A stretch of DNA of 64,000 nt from Actinocorallia longicatena (GTDB lineage: Bacteria > Actinomycetota > Actinomycetes > Streptosporangiales > Streptosporangiaceae), in assembly GCF_039534125.1 (NCBI RefSeq), contig NZ_BAAAUV010000027.1, positions 1 through 64,000 of the forward strand, written 5' to 3'. Below are positions 17,274 through 26,145 of the stretch, piece after piece. The notes beneath the pieces were generated by a model, which worked only from the letters and a program-made list of their open reading frames with translations, made no database searches and was not told the origin of the DNA. Made by a program: the position numbers and the translations under genes. The first letter of the stretch is position 1; each line of letters opens with the position of its first letter.

Positions 17274-17822
17274 CTATGCGCCGCCGGTGTCGAGCAGCCG
17301 CAGGGCCGCGGTGATCAGCGGTTCCCGCATCTCCTCGGCGGACATGCCGGTGGCGCTGGCGCAGCCGATCACGATCGCCCCCATGGCCATCCAGGCCCGC
17401 AGCCCGTCCTCCGGAGAGCCGGACCATCCGGACATCGCCGCTCTCAGGCGCTCACCCGGCTCGCCGGACTTCTCGAAGGCGGGTGTGCTGGTGGCCTCGG
17501 ACGCCTCCGAGAGCATCAGCGAGACCTCCTGCCGGTAGCGCAATGTCACATCGACGAAGCCCTCGACGGCCGCGCGCCGCACCCGGTCGGCGGGGATCGC
17601 CGCCAGCCGCTCGTCCAGCTCGGCCGAGGCCTCGACGGCCGGAGCGAGCAGCTCGGAGAGGATCGCCTCCTTGCTGCTGAAGTGGTACACCAGCGAGGCC
17701 TTGGAGCATCCGACCTCCGAGGCGATGTCCTGAAGCGAAGTCCCCCGGTAGCCGTGCGCGGCGAACAGCCGCAACGACGCCTCCAGAAGCTGCCCGCGCA
17801 GCGCGGTCCCCGAACGGCTCAT
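17274..17822 (-). CDS. TetR family transcriptional regulator
   Basis: A 182-residue regulator. The N-terminal helix-turn-helix spans about residues 10-55 with AAHGYRGTSLQDIASEVGCSKASLVYHFSSKE, typical TetR. The C-terminal ligand domain is AcrR-like (VTLRYRQEVSLMLSEASEA). A perfect 16-bp palindrome lies 13 bp upstream of its start, so it is probably autoregulated. The MMPL transporter follows downstream and is the likely main target. Confidence 0.9.
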   Translation of the reverse strand: MSRSGTALRGQLLEASLRLFAAHGYRGTSLQDIASEVGCSKASLVYHFSSKEAILSELLAPAVEASAELDERLAAIPADRVRRAAVEGFVDVTLRYRQEVSLMLSEASEATSTPAFEKSGEPGERLRAAMSGWSGSPEDGLRAWMAMGAIVIGCASATGMSAEEMREPLITAALRLLDTGGA

Positions 17823-17835
17823 GGCACCACTCTAA

Positions 17836-17851
17836 CTGTCCGATCGGACAG
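17836..17851. promoter_or_regulatory. Probable TetR operator
   Basis: CTGTCCGATCGGACAG is a perfect 16-bp palindrome just upstream of the tetR start. A related sequence, TATCCGATCGTGCA, follows 4 bp later at 17856-17869, so there may be two sites sharing TCCGATCG. Position and symmetry fit autorepression. Confidence 0.65.
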
Positions 17852-17918
17852 AACTATCCGATCGTGCAGGATTCCGCCGTGGCCTCCGCCACATCACCGC
17901 GGTTCCGGAGAACGGGAC

Positions 17919-18371
17919 TCAGGCGCCGGCGGGGGTCTCCGGGGTCAGGGTGGCGTGGAGGGCGTCGCGGGGCGGGTCGCCGGCCGGGGGTAGGGCGGCG
18001 GGGAGCTCGGGGGAGCCCGCCGGGAGGACGCGGGGGGAGGTGAGGCGGTAGCGCCTGCCGCGGTGGACGACGGAGGCGGAGCCGGCGGCGCGGACGTTGC
18101 GGACCCAGTCGGACTCCGCGCCGTAGTTCAGGACCACCGACAGGGTGCCGTTCTCGACGAAGGCCATGACCGGGGTGCGGTAGCGCCTGCCGGAGGTGCG
18201 GCCGGTGTGCTCGATCACCGCGAGATAGGGCAGGCGGGAGGCCCACAGCCGCTGGATCGGATTGGTCACGCGCCGGTTGAACCGCGCGATGAGACGCATC
18301 GTGCGCGGGCCCAGCAGCGACGCCGTCCGCGCGGCGCCCGCTGCCAGTGCGGTGCTGAACCTGTTCGCCAT
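17919..18371 (-). CDS. Ddn-like nitroreductase family F420-dependent oxidoreductase
   Basis: A 150-residue protein of the Ddn/FDOR group (split beta-barrel). The core is YLAVIEHTGRTSGRRYRTPVMAFVENGTLSVVLNYGAESDWVRNVRAAGSASVVHRGRRYRL (about residues 49-110), the signature of deazaflavin (F420)-dependent oxidoreductases. Members reduce quinones or other electrophiles; the substrate here is unknown. The N-terminal helix is basic and amphipathic. The start at 18371 was chosen because the open frame upstream reads through another gene; no strong Shine-Dalgarno is visible. Confidence 0.85.
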   Translation of the reverse strand: MANRFSTALAAGAARTASLLGPRTMRLIARFNRRVTNPIQRLWASRLPYLAVIEHTGRTSGRRYRTPVMAFVENGTLSVVLNYGAESDWVRNVRAAGSASVVHRGRRYRLTSPRVLPAGSPELPAALPPAGDPPRDALHATLTPETPAGA

Positions 18372-18475
18372 CTGTACGGCCCCCGTCGGCGGATGCGCGT
18401 GCTTCCCGCCGATGGTCGCCGAGGCCGCGCCCTCACGTCCCGGGGTCGCTCCCCGGGCGACGCGGCTGGCAGTCC

Positions 18476-20449
18476 TCAGGCGGGGAGGGGGGTGAGGGGG
18501 AGGGTGGGGACGCCGGGGGCGGTGAAGGTGAGGGTCTGGGCGTAGAAGGAGAGCTCGGACTCCAGGCAGCGGATGAGGGTCTCGGCGCGGCGGAAGCCGT
18601 GGGACTCGCCCTCGAACGTCAGGTGGGCGTGCGGGGTGCCGTTGTCGGTCAGCGCCTGGGCGAAGCGGCCGGACTGCGCGGGCGGGACGACCGGGTCCTC
18701 CAGGCCCTGGAGCAGCAGCACCGGGCACGAGGCCTGGTCGGCGCGGTTGAGCGGGGAGCGCTCCTCGTAGGTGCGCTCGTAGCCGGGGATCGGGCCGATG
18801 AGGCCGAAGGGGTACTTCGACTCGAAGTCGTGGGTCTCGGCCAGCAGCTGGGTCAGGTCGCTGACGCCGTAGTAGGACGTCGCGGCGCGGAAGGTCGTCC
18901 CCGGGGTGACGGCCGCCAGGGCCGTGAAGCCGCCGGAGCTGCCGCCGCGGATCGCCAGCCGGTCGGGATGGGCGCGGCCGGCCCTGACCATCGCCTCGGC
19001 CACGGCGGTCGCGTCCTCCACGTCCACGACGCCCCACTGGCGGCGCAGACGCTCGCGGTAGGCGCGGCCGTAGCCGGAGGAGCCGCCGAAGTCGACGTCG
19101 ATGACGCCGATGCCGCGGCTGGTGAAGAAGGCGCGCTCCAGGCTGAGCCCGCCGTTGGCGCGCGCGGTCGGGCCGCCGTGCACGAAGACGACGTACGGGG
19201 GGAGCTCGCCCTCGGGGGCGACGCACTCGGGGTTGCGCGGCTCGTACACGTAGGCGTGCACGGGACGGCCGAAGTGGCCCTCGAACGTCTCCGAGCTCGG
19301 CCGCGGCAGGTAGGCCTCGTCGGGCAGCTTCTCCATCTCGCGGCGCAGCACCTCGACGCCCGACGGCGTGACCTTGACGACCGAGGCGGCCGAGGTCGGC
19401 GACGTCGCGATGCCGACGACCGTGCTGCCGTCCGCCGACAGGCTCATCTGCCAGTCGGTGAAGGGAAGGTCGATCTCCTCGAGCTCGAGGGTCTCCGGGT
19501 CGTAGTAGCTGAGCCGCTGCCCGCCCTGGCCGTGCAGGACCGCCAGACGGCCGTCGCCGAGCAGCGCGTAGGGGCGCCCGCCGAGCTGCCACAGCGGCGC
19601 GGCGTACTCCTCCTCGGCCGGGTAGAGCGCCTGCGGCGACTCGCCGTACAGCCCCACCTGGTAGAGGTTCCAGAAGCCGGGCCAGTCGGACACGACGTAC
19701 AGGCTCTTGTCGTCGCGCCACACCGGTGCCAGCACCGACTCCGACATCCCGCCCTTGACGGTCCGCGGCGACACGACCTTGTCGTCCTCGACGACGCCGA
19801 CGCGCAGCTCGGTCCCGTCCCACGGCATCCGCGGGTGGTTCCACTGCACCCACGCCAGGTACCCGCCGCCCGGCGAGGGGGTGGGGGAGGCGTAGAAGTC
19901 CGATCCGGTCACCATCTCGGTGATGGCGCCGGGGTCGTTGGCCGCGCGGCCGTCCAGCGGGATCGACACGATCGCGCGGCGCACCCCGGTGGGTCCGGCC
20001 GGGCCGCCGTCCTCGGCGGGCGCCGCCGCCACGTGGCCCTCGCAGACGCACCAGATCTCGGTCTCGTCGGGGGACAGCACGAAGTCGGCGTAACGCAGGC
20101 CGGTCGCCATCGCGGGCTCGGGGGTCAGCGGGCGCGGCTTGGCGTCGCCCGGCGACAGCAGGTGCAGCCGCTGGTCCTCGTAGTTGGCGAAGACGAGGCC
20201 GCGGGCGGTCGCCAGGTAGGACTTGCCGCCGTACTCGTGGACCCGGGTGCGCGCGTTCCACGGCGCGGGCAGGAGCTCATGACCGTTGAACATGACCGTC
20301 GTCCGCCCGCCCTCCTCGGGCCGGGTCTCCTGCCACCACACGTCCTCCCCCTTGACGGTCGGAAAACTCAGGTGGACGCGCGTCCGCGCCACATCGGAGG
20401 CCGAGATCGGGGAGGGCCAGGAACCGTAGGGGGTCACGCGTGCGGTCAT
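18476..20449 (-). CDS. S9 family (prolyl oligopeptidase-type) serine peptidase
   Basis: A 657-residue peptidase with an N-terminal beta-propeller (about residues 1-390) and a C-terminal alpha/beta-hydrolase domain. The catalytic serine lies in RGGSSGGFTAL (about 500-510). The acid is in LLLQGLEDPVVPP and the histidine in FEGESHGF. FVHGGPTARANGG is the conserved HGGP turn that forms the oxyanion hole. No signal peptide is evident, so it is probably cytoplasmic. I started at 20449 (MTARVTPYGSWPSPI), which fits the family; the frame is open to 20584 but that part is unconserved. Confidence 0.88.
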   Translation of the reverse strand: MTARVTPYGSWPSPISASDVARTRVHLSFPTVKGEDVWWQETRPEEGGRTTVMFNGHELLPAPWNARTRVHEYGGKSYLATARGLVFANYEDQRLHLLSPGDAKPRPLTPEPAMATGLRYADFVLSPDETEIWCVCEGHVAAAPAEDGGPAGPTGVRRAIVSIPLDGRAANDPGAITEMVTGSDFYASPTPSPGGGYLAWVQWNHPRMPWDGTELRVGVVEDDKVVSPRTVKGGMSESVLAPVWRDDKSLYVVSDWPGFWNLYQVGLYGESPQALYPAEEEYAAPLWQLGGRPYALLGDGRLAVLHGQGGQRLSYYDPETLELEEIDLPFTDWQMSLSADGSTVVGIATSPTSAASVVKVTPSGVEVLRREMEKLPDEAYLPRPSSETFEGHFGRPVHAYVYEPRNPECVAPEGELPPYVVFVHGGPTARANGGLSLERAFFTSRGIGVIDVDFGGSSGYGRAYRERLRRQWGVVDVEDATAVAEAMVRAGRAHPDRLAIRGGSSGGFTALAAVTPGTTFRAATSYYGVSDLTQLLAETHDFESKYPFGLIGPIPGYERTYEERSPLNRADQASCPVLLLQGLEDPVVPPAQSGRFAQALTDNGTPHAHLTFEGESHGFRRAETLIRCLESELSFYAQTLTFTAPGVPTLPLTPLPA

Positions 20450-20611
20450 AGCCAAATCGTCCCGCACCTCGAGGGTGATTGGAGTCAAGTCTGCGCAGTT
20501 GAGCCCGGAAAGATACGAGAGTTGCCGATGGTCCGCCACGGGCGTGCTGACCGAGACGTCGAGGATGTGGCGGACCGTGATCAAGCCGACCTGAACCGTC
20601 GCCGGTGCCCG

Positions 20612-21481
20612 CTATGAGGCGGACATTCCCGGCGCGGCGGGGGCCGAGGTCACCGGCGCCGCGGCGGACTTGCGGGAGCGCCGGCTGCGGGCCTCGAGCC
20701 GGTTGGCCAGGAAGCCGATCGCCATGTTGATGGTGATGTAGATGATCGCGATGACGATCATCGCCTGGATGTACTTGACCGGCGGGTTCACGGCGAACAC
20801 GTTGACGCCGCGGTAGAGCAGGTCCTCGTAGGCGACGATGAAGCCGAGCGCGGTGTCCTTCAGGAGCACCACGAGCTGTGCGACGATCGCGGGCATCATC
20901 GCGGTGACGGCCTGCGGCAGCATGACGTGGACCATCACGCCGGTCTTGCGCAGCCCGATCCCGTAAGCGGCCTCGCTCTGCCCCCGGGGAACGGCCGAGA
21001 CGCCCGCCCGGAAGATCTCGGCGAGCACCGAGCCGTTGTAGAGCATCAGCCCGACGACGACCGCGGTGAACGACTCCACGCGCAGCCCGATGTTCAGCCC
21101 GTTGACGCCGAACTTCAGGAACACGATGAGGATGAGCAGCGGGACCGCGCGGAACAGTTCGACGACCACCGCGGCCGGGATGCGGATCCACCGGTGCTCC
21201 GAGAGCCGCGCGACGCCGAAGACCGCGCCGAACACCAGCGCGAGCACCGAGGCGACGGCCGCGGCCTTCAGCGTGTTGACCAGGCCGGGCAGGATCAGGT
21301 TGGTCCAGACGTCGGCGTGGGTGAACGGCTCCCACAGCTCGCCCGCCCACTGGCCGCGGTCGCTGAGCCGCTTCCACACCAGGTAGCCGGCGCCGGCCAG
21401 GGCCAGGGTCAGGACCGCGGTGAGGATCCGGTTGCGCAGGACGGCCTTCGGCCCCGGAACGTCGTAGAGGACATCGCTCAT
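20612..21481 (-). CDS. gluD: Glutamate ABC transporter permease GluD
   Basis: A 289-residue permease of a polar amino acid ABC importer. It has an N-terminal helix (about 18-36) and the HisM/GlnP-type core, including the EAA loop region FRAGVSAVPRGQSEAAYGIGLRK. The short C-terminal tail is Arg- and Ala-rich. The ATG overlaps the gluC stop by 3 bp. It is the last gene of gluABCD, the actinobacterial glutamate uptake system. Confidence 0.9.
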   Translation of the reverse strand: MSDVLYDVPGPKAVLRNRILTAVLTLALAGAGYLVWKRLSDRGQWAGELWEPFTHADVWTNLILPGLVNTLKAAAVASVLALVFGAVFGVARLSEHRWIRIPAAVVVELFRAVPLLILIVFLKFGVNGLNIGLRVESFTAVVVGLMLYNGSVLAEIFRAGVSAVPRGQSEAAYGIGLRKTGVMVHVMLPQAVTAMMPAIVAQLVVLLKDTALGFIVAYEDLLYRGVNVFAVNPPVKYIQAMIVIAIIYITINMAIGFLANRLEARSRRSRKSAAAPVTSAPAAPGMSAS

Positions 21482-22146
21482 CGCAGCACCTGCACCCGTT
21501 TGGCCAGCCAGCCGAAGAAGATCCCGGTCGGCAGGGTCACCAGCACGAACATCAGCGCGAACCCGGCGAAGATCGGAAGTGAGGCGTCACCGTGCGCGTT
21601 GATCAGGTCCTTCATCACGTTCGCCGACTCCAGGCCGCCGATCACCGCGGCGACCGTGGTGTTCTTGGTGAGCGCGATCAGAACGCTGCCGAGCGGCCCG
21701 ACGACCGACCGGAACGCCTGCGGCAGCACCACCAGGGTGAGGTTCTGCCGGAAGGTGAAGCCGAGTGAGCGGGCCGCCTCGGACTGCCCGACCGGGACGG
21801 TGTTGATGCCCGCCCGCAGCACCTCGCAGACGAACGTCGCGGTGTAGGCGGTCAGGCCGATGATCGCCAGCCAGTAGGTCGTCACCGACACGTCGTCGCC
21901 GAACTGGAGCTCGAAGACCGTGCCGAGGCCGAGACCGCAGAACAGCAGGACGAGCGTCAGCGGGGTGTTGCGGACCAGGTTCACGTACGCGGCGCCGGAC
22001 CAGCGCAGCACCGGGATCGGGCTGACCCGCATCGACACCAGCACGGTGCCGAGGAGCAGTGATCCGATCGCGCTGACCCCGGCCAGCTTCAGGGTGAGGA
22101 GGAACGCGGCCAGCATGCGGCCGCGTTCGTCCCAGACGGCACTCAC
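21478..22146 (-). CDS. gluC: Glutamate ABC transporter permease GluC
   Basis: A 222-residue permease with the same HisM/GlnP core, including LRAGINTVPVGQSEAARSLGFTFRQNLTLVVLPQAFR as the EAA loop. The GTG start at 22146 lies 8 bp after the gluB stop; the longer open frame runs into gluB and is not used. The stop overlaps the gluD ATG. Works as a heterodimer with GluD. Confidence 0.9.
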   Translation of the reverse strand: MSAVWDERGRMLAAFLLTLKLAGVSAIGSLLLGTVLVSMRVSPIPVLRWSGAAYVNLVRNTPLTLVLLFCGLGLGTVFELQFGDDVSVTTYWLAIIGLTAYTATFVCEVLRAGINTVPVGQSEAARSLGFTFRQNLTLVVLPQAFRSVVGPLGSVLIALTKNTTVAAVIGGLESANVMKDLINAHGDASLPIFAGFALMFVLVTLPTGIFFGWLAKRVQVLR

Positions 22147-22154
22147 AGACGGTC

Positions 22155-22997
22155 CTAGTAGCGCTCGACCGGCGGCGGGGTGGTGAACAGCTTGCCGAAC
22201 TCGCCGAAGTTCTTGTCGATGGCGGCCTTCCAGGCGCCGTCCTTGTACATGGCCTCGATCGCGTCGTTGATGGCGTCGCGGCTCTTCTTGTCGTCCTTCT
22301 TCAGGCCGACGCCGTACTTCTCGGTCGAGAACGGCTGGCCGACGATCTTGAACTTGCCGGGCTCCTGCGCGGCGAACCCGGCGAGGATCGTCGCGTCGGT
22401 GGAGACCGCGTCGACCTTGCCCGCGGCCAGGTCCGGCAGGCACAGGCCGTAACCGTTGAGGATCTTCAGATGGGCCTTGCCCCAGTCGTTGGCGATGTCC
22501 TCGCTGCCGCCGAACTTCGCCGCGATGCGCTTGGGCGAGTTCGACCCGGCCGCGCCGCAGACCGTCTTGTCCTTCAGTGACTCCAGGCCGGTGATCGAGG
22601 TGTTGTCGGCCTTCACCAGGATGTCCTGGCCGGTGATCAGATACGGGCCCGCGAAGGAGACCCGCTTCTTGCGCTCGTCGTTGATCGAGTAAGTGGCGAG
22701 GACGAGGTCGACGTCGCCCTGCTCGATGAACTGCTCCCGGACGTCCGAGGTGGTCTTCTTGAACTCGACCTTGTCGGCGCCGAGCTTCTTGGCGATGTAG
22801 TTGGCGACGTCGACGTCGAAACCGGTGTAGCCGGAGGCGGTCTGCAGACCCAGGCCCGGCTGGTCGGTCTTGATGCCGATGACGAGTTTCTTGTCGTTCT
22901 TGGCCTTGTCGACGACCGTGTCGCTGCTGCTTCCGCAGGCCGAGAGCGTCGTCGCCAGGAGGGCGGTGAGGGCGACGAACGTGAACCGTGCTCGCAT
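22155..22997 (-). CDS. gluB: Glutamate-binding lipoprotein GluB
   Basis: A 280-residue periplasmic-type binding protein tethered as a lipoprotein. The signal peptide ends in LSAC, with Cys21 as the lipidation site. The SBP family 3 fold is visible in LVIGIKTDQPGLGLQTASGYTGFDVDVANYIAKKLG, QGDVDLVLATYSINDERKKRVSFAGPYL and GKVDAVSTDATILAGFA. It delivers glutamate or a similar amino acid to GluCD. It follows gluA by 10 bp. Confidence 0.92.
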   Translation of the reverse strand: MRARFTFVALTALLATTLSACGSSSDTVVDKAKNDKKLVIGIKTDQPGLGLQTASGYTGFDVDVANYIAKKLGADKVEFKKTTSDVREQFIEQGDVDLVLATYSINDERKKRVSFAGPYLITGQDILVKADNTSITGLESLKDKTVCGAAGSNSPKRIAAKFGGSEDIANDWGKAHLKILNGYGLCLPDLAAGKVDAVSTDATILAGFAAQEPGKFKIVGQPFSTEKYGVGLKKDDKKSRDAINDAIEAMYKDGAWKAAIDKNFGEFGKLFTTPPPVERY

Positions 22998-23007
22998 GAT
23001 CTCTTCC

Positions 23008-23757
23008 TTAGTGGGTCAGGATCTTGGAGAGGAAGTCACGGGCCCGCTCGGTGCGGGCTCCGGTGAAGAACTCGGTGGGGGTGTTCTCCTCGACGATCTG
23101 GCCGTCCGCCATGAACACCACGCGCTGCGCGGCGCTCCGGGCGAAGCCCATCTCGTGAGTGACGACGATCATCGTCATGCCGTCCCGGGCAAGGGACGTC
23201 ATGACCTCCAGGACCTCGGAGACCATCTCCGGGTCGAGAGCCGAGGTCGGCTCGTCGAAGAGCATGAGCTTGGGTTTCATCGCCAGCGCGCGGGCGATCG
23301 CCGCGCGCTGCTGCTGGCCGCCCGACAGCTGGGCCGGGTACTTCTGGGCCTGTGCGGCGATGCCGACCCGCTCGAGCAGCTCCAGGGCCTCGCGCTCGGC
23401 GTCGGCCTTGGCGATCTTGCGCACCTTGACCGGGCCGAGCGTGACGTTCTGCAGGATCGTCTTGTGGGCGAAGAGGTTGAACGACTGGAAGACCATCCCC
23501 ACGTCCGCGCGGAGCCCCGCCAGGGCCTTGCCCTCGGCGGGGAGCGGCCGGCCGTCGAGGGAGATCGTTCCCCCGTCGATGGTCTCGAGCCTGTTGATGG
23601 TCCGGCAGAGGGTGGACTTGCCACCGCCCGACGGGCCGATCACCACCACGACCTCGCCGCGGGCGACGGCGAGATTGATGTCCTTGAGCACGTGCAGGTC
23701 GCCGAAGTGCTTGTTGACGTTCTCCAGCACCACCAGCAGATCGCCGCTGTCCGTCAT
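23008..23757 (-). CDS. gluA: Glutamate ABC transporter ATP-binding protein GluA
   Basis: A 249-residue ABC ATPase. Walker A is GPSGGGKST near residue 38, the signature is LSGGQQQRAAIARALAMKP near 139, and Walker B plus D-loop is LMLFDEPTSALDPE, with the switch His in VVTHEMGFA. It resembles GlnQ/GluA. The ATG at 23757 (MTDSGDLL) gives the usual N-terminus; the frame is open to 23898 but that part overlaps the divergent miaB gene. First gene of gluABCD; the promoter must lie in the 103-bp gap shared with miaB. Confidence 0.92.
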   Translation of the reverse strand: MTDSGDLLVVLENVNKHFGDLHVLKDINLAVARGEVVVVIGPSGGGKSTLCRTINRLETIDGGTISLDGRPLPAEGKALAGLRADVGMVFQSFNLFAHKTILQNVTLGPVKVRKIAKADAEREALELLERVGIAAQAQKYPAQLSGGQQQRAAIARALAMKPKLMLFDEPTSALDPEMVSEVLEVMTSLARDGMTMIVVTHEMGFARSAAQRVVFMADGQIVEENTPTEFFTGARTERARDFLSKILTH

Positions 23758-23860
23758 GCACAAAGACGCTACGTGAACGGTTCCGGTCAGGGGAGGCCCC
23801 GGTGATTCCGATCTAGTTACGGAACGGTGAGTAGCGGCCCGCGGGTAACCTGGACGGGCC

Positions 23861-25408
23861 ATGACTACTGCCTCTCCGCGCACGTACGAGATCCGCACGT
23901 ACGGCTGCCAGATGAACGTCCACGACTCCGAGCGCCTCGCGGGCCTGCTGGAGAACGCCGGCTACGAGAAGGCGTCCGGCGCACCCGACGTGATCGTCTT
24001 CAACACGTGCGCGGTGCGCGAGAACGCCGACAACCGGCTCTACGGCAACCTCGGCCACCTGCGCAAGCAGGCGGAGGAGGGCCTCCAGATCGCCGTCGGC
24101 GGCTGCCTGGCCCAGAAGGACCGCGACACGATCGTGAAGCGGGCGCCCTGGGTCGACGTCGTGTTCGGCACGCACAACATCGGCGCGCTGCCGGTCCTGC
24201 TGGAGCGGGCGCGCGTGCTGGAGGAGGCGCAGGTCGAGATCGAGGAATCCCTCTCGGTCTTCCCCTCGACGCTGCCGACCAAGCGGGAGTCCGCCTACGC
24301 CGCGTGGGTGTCGATCTCCGTCGGGTGCAACAACACCTGCACCTTCTGCATCGTGCCCGCGCTGCGCGGCAAGGAGAAGGACCGGCGGCCCGGCGAGATC
24401 CTCGCCGAGGTGGGGGCGCTCGTCGACGAGGGCGTGGTCGAGATCACCCTGCTGGGGCAGAACGTCAACGCCTACGGGTCGGGGTTCGGCGACCTCGAGG
24501 CCTCGGAGGACCTCTCGGGGGCCGACCGGGCGGCGTTCGCCGAGCTGCTGCGCTCCTGCGGTGCCGTCGAGGGCCTCGAGCGGGTCCGGTTCACCTCGCC
24601 CCACCCCAAGGACTTCACCGACGACGTGATCACGGCGATGGCCGAGACCCCGAACGTCATGCCGTCGCTGCACATGCCGCTGCAGTCCGGGTCCGACCGG
24701 GTGCTGAAGGCGATGCGCCGCTCCTACCGGCAGGAGCGCTACCTGGGGATCATCCAGCGGGTCAGGGCCGCGATGCCCGACGCGGCGATCACCACCGACA
24801 TCATCGTGGGCTTCCCCGGCGAGACCGAGGAGGACTTCCAGCAGACCCTGCACGTGGTGCGGGAGGCGCGGTTCTCCTCCGCCTTCACCTTCCAGTACTC
24901 CAAGCGTCCCGGGACACCCGCCGCGACCATGGAGGACCAGGTGCCCAAGGAGGTCGTCCAGGAGCGGTACGAGCGCCTGGTCGCCCTCCAGGAGGAGATC
25001 TCCTGGGACGAGAACAAGAAGCAGGTCGGCCGCACCCTGGAACTGCTGGTCGCCGAGGGCGAGGGCGCCAAGGACGCCGCCACCCGGCGGATGTCGGGCC
25101 GGGCCCCCGACAACCGGCTGGTGCACTTCACCCCCGAGATCGTCGGGGACTCCGGCGAGACCCGGCCGCTGACCGGGGACGAGCGCCCCCGGCCCGGCGA
25201 CATGGTGACCGTCGACGTCACCTACGCCGCTCCGCACCACCTGCTCGCCGACGGCCCGGTCCGCTCGGTCCGGCGGACCCGGGCGGGCGACGCCTGGGAG
25301 CGGGCGCAGGCGAGGCCGGAGCCGGTCTCCCAGGGCGTCTCGCTGGGCATGCCGGGCATCGGCGTCCCGGCCGCCAAGCCCGCCGCGACGGGCTGCTCCA
25401 CTTGCTGA
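23861..25408 (+). CDS. miaB: tRNA-2-methylthio-N6-dimethylallyladenosine synthase MiaB
   Basis: Radical-SAM methylthiotransferase that converts i6A37 to ms2i6A37 in tRNA. The 515-residue product has the UPF0004 domain with the auxiliary-cluster cysteines C13 (YGCQMN), C50 (NTCAVREN) and C84 (GGCLAQKD). The radical-SAM CxxxCxxC is GCNNTCTFC near residue 156, and the C-terminal TRAM domain follows. A -10-like TAACCT lies 9 bp before the ATG, so a leaderless transcript is possible. miaA lies downstream. The stop overlaps the start of the next gene. Confidence 0.95.
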   Translation: MTTASPRTYEIRTYGCQMNVHDSERLAGLLENAGYEKASGAPDVIVFNTCAVRENADNRLYGNLGHLRKQAEEGLQIAVGGCLAQKDRDTIVKRAPWVDVVFGTHNIGALPVLLERARVLEEAQVEIEESLSVFPSTLPTKRESAYAAWVSISVGCNNTCTFCIVPALRGKEKDRRPGEILAEVGALVDEGVVEITLLGQNVNAYGSGFGDLEASEDLSGADRAAFAELLRSCGAVEGLERVRFTSPHPKDFTDDVITAMAETPNVMPSLHMPLQSGSDRVLKAMRRSYRQERYLGIIQRVRAAMPDAAITTDIIVGFPGETEEDFQQTLHVVREARFSSAFTFQYSKRPGTPAATMEDQVPKEVVQERYERLVALQEEISWDENKKQVGRTLELLVAEGEGAKDAATRRMSGRAPDNRLVHFTPEIVGDSGETRPLTGDERPRPGDMVTVDVTYAAPHHLLADGPVRSVRRTRAGDAWERAQARPEPVSQGVSLGMPGIGVPAAKPAATGCSTC

Positions 25409-26145
25409 TCGCCGCGGCGGTCTGCCCGCATCCGCCGCTGCTCGTCCCGGAGATCGCAGGGGAGGCGGCGTCCGAGCTGGACGCCCTGCGCGCTGCGGCC
25501 GACCGGGCGGTCCTGCGGGTCTGCGCCCGGAGGGCCGGCGGGAGCGTCGAGGATCCGCCCCGGCGCATCGTGGTCGTCGGCGGCGGAGCCGAGACCCGGA
25601 GTTTCGGCGCCTCGGCGAGCGGCAGCCTGCGCCCCTACGGCCTGGACCTCGCGATCGGTTCCGGCGCGCCGGAACTGCCGCTGTCGCTGACCCTGGGCCG
25701 CTGGCTGCTGGAACGGGCGTCGGGGGCGTGCGTGATCCTCGGCGACGGGCGGCTCGTCATGCCGTCGCTGAGCGAGGTCTCCTACCAGAGCGTGGCCCTG
25801 GACGCCTCCGCGCAGGAGTGCCTGGAGCTGGGCCGGGCGCTCGCGGCCGACGACGTGGCCCTGCTGGTGATGGGCGACGGGTCGGCGTGCAGGGACGAGA
25901 AGGCCCCCGGCTACCTGGACGAACGGGCCGTCGGCTACGACGCACGGGTGGCGGCAGCGCTGAAGAGCGCCGACGCCTCCGCGCTGGCCGCACTCGACCC
26001 CGTGGAGTCACGGGAGCTGATGGCGGCCGGGCGGGCGGCGTGGCAGGTCCTCGCGGGAGCCGCGGCCGGCCGCCCCCTGACCGGGGAACTCCTGGCCGAC
26101 GAGGCGCCCTACGGAGTGGGCTACTTCGTGGCTAGCTGGACGTAG
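25402..26145 (+). CDS. Class III extradiol dioxygenase subunit B-like protein
   Basis: A 247-residue protein regularly found between miaB and miaA in actinomycetes. It opens with LIAAAVCPHPPLLVPE, whose PHPP resembles the metal-ligand segment of class III extradiol (LigB-type) dioxygenases. Later it has GDGSACRDEKAPGYLDERAVGYD and a C-terminal EAPYGVGYFVASW. Actual enzyme activity is unproven. The start is taken as TTG at 25402, which overlaps the miaB stop by 7 bp and gives the common MLIAAAVCPHPP N-terminus. The 3' end overlaps the convergent antitoxin-like gene by 14 bp. Confidence 0.75.
   Translation: MLIAAAVCPHPPLLVPEIAGEAASELDALRAAADRAVLRVCARRAGGSVEDPPRRIVVVGGGAETRSFGASASGSLRPYGLDLAIGSGAPELPLSLTLGRWLLERASGACVILGDGRLVMPSLSEVSYQSVALDASAQECLELGRALAADDVALLVMGDGSACRDEKAPGYLDERAVGYDARVAAALKSADASALAALDPVESRELMAAGRAAWQVLAGAAAGRPLTGELLADEAPYGVGYFVASWT

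Noticed and set aside
22147..22443. Longer gluC frame reaching into gluB
   Set aside because: It would overlap the conserved gluB coding region out of frame; the GTG at 22146 gives a normal permease start.
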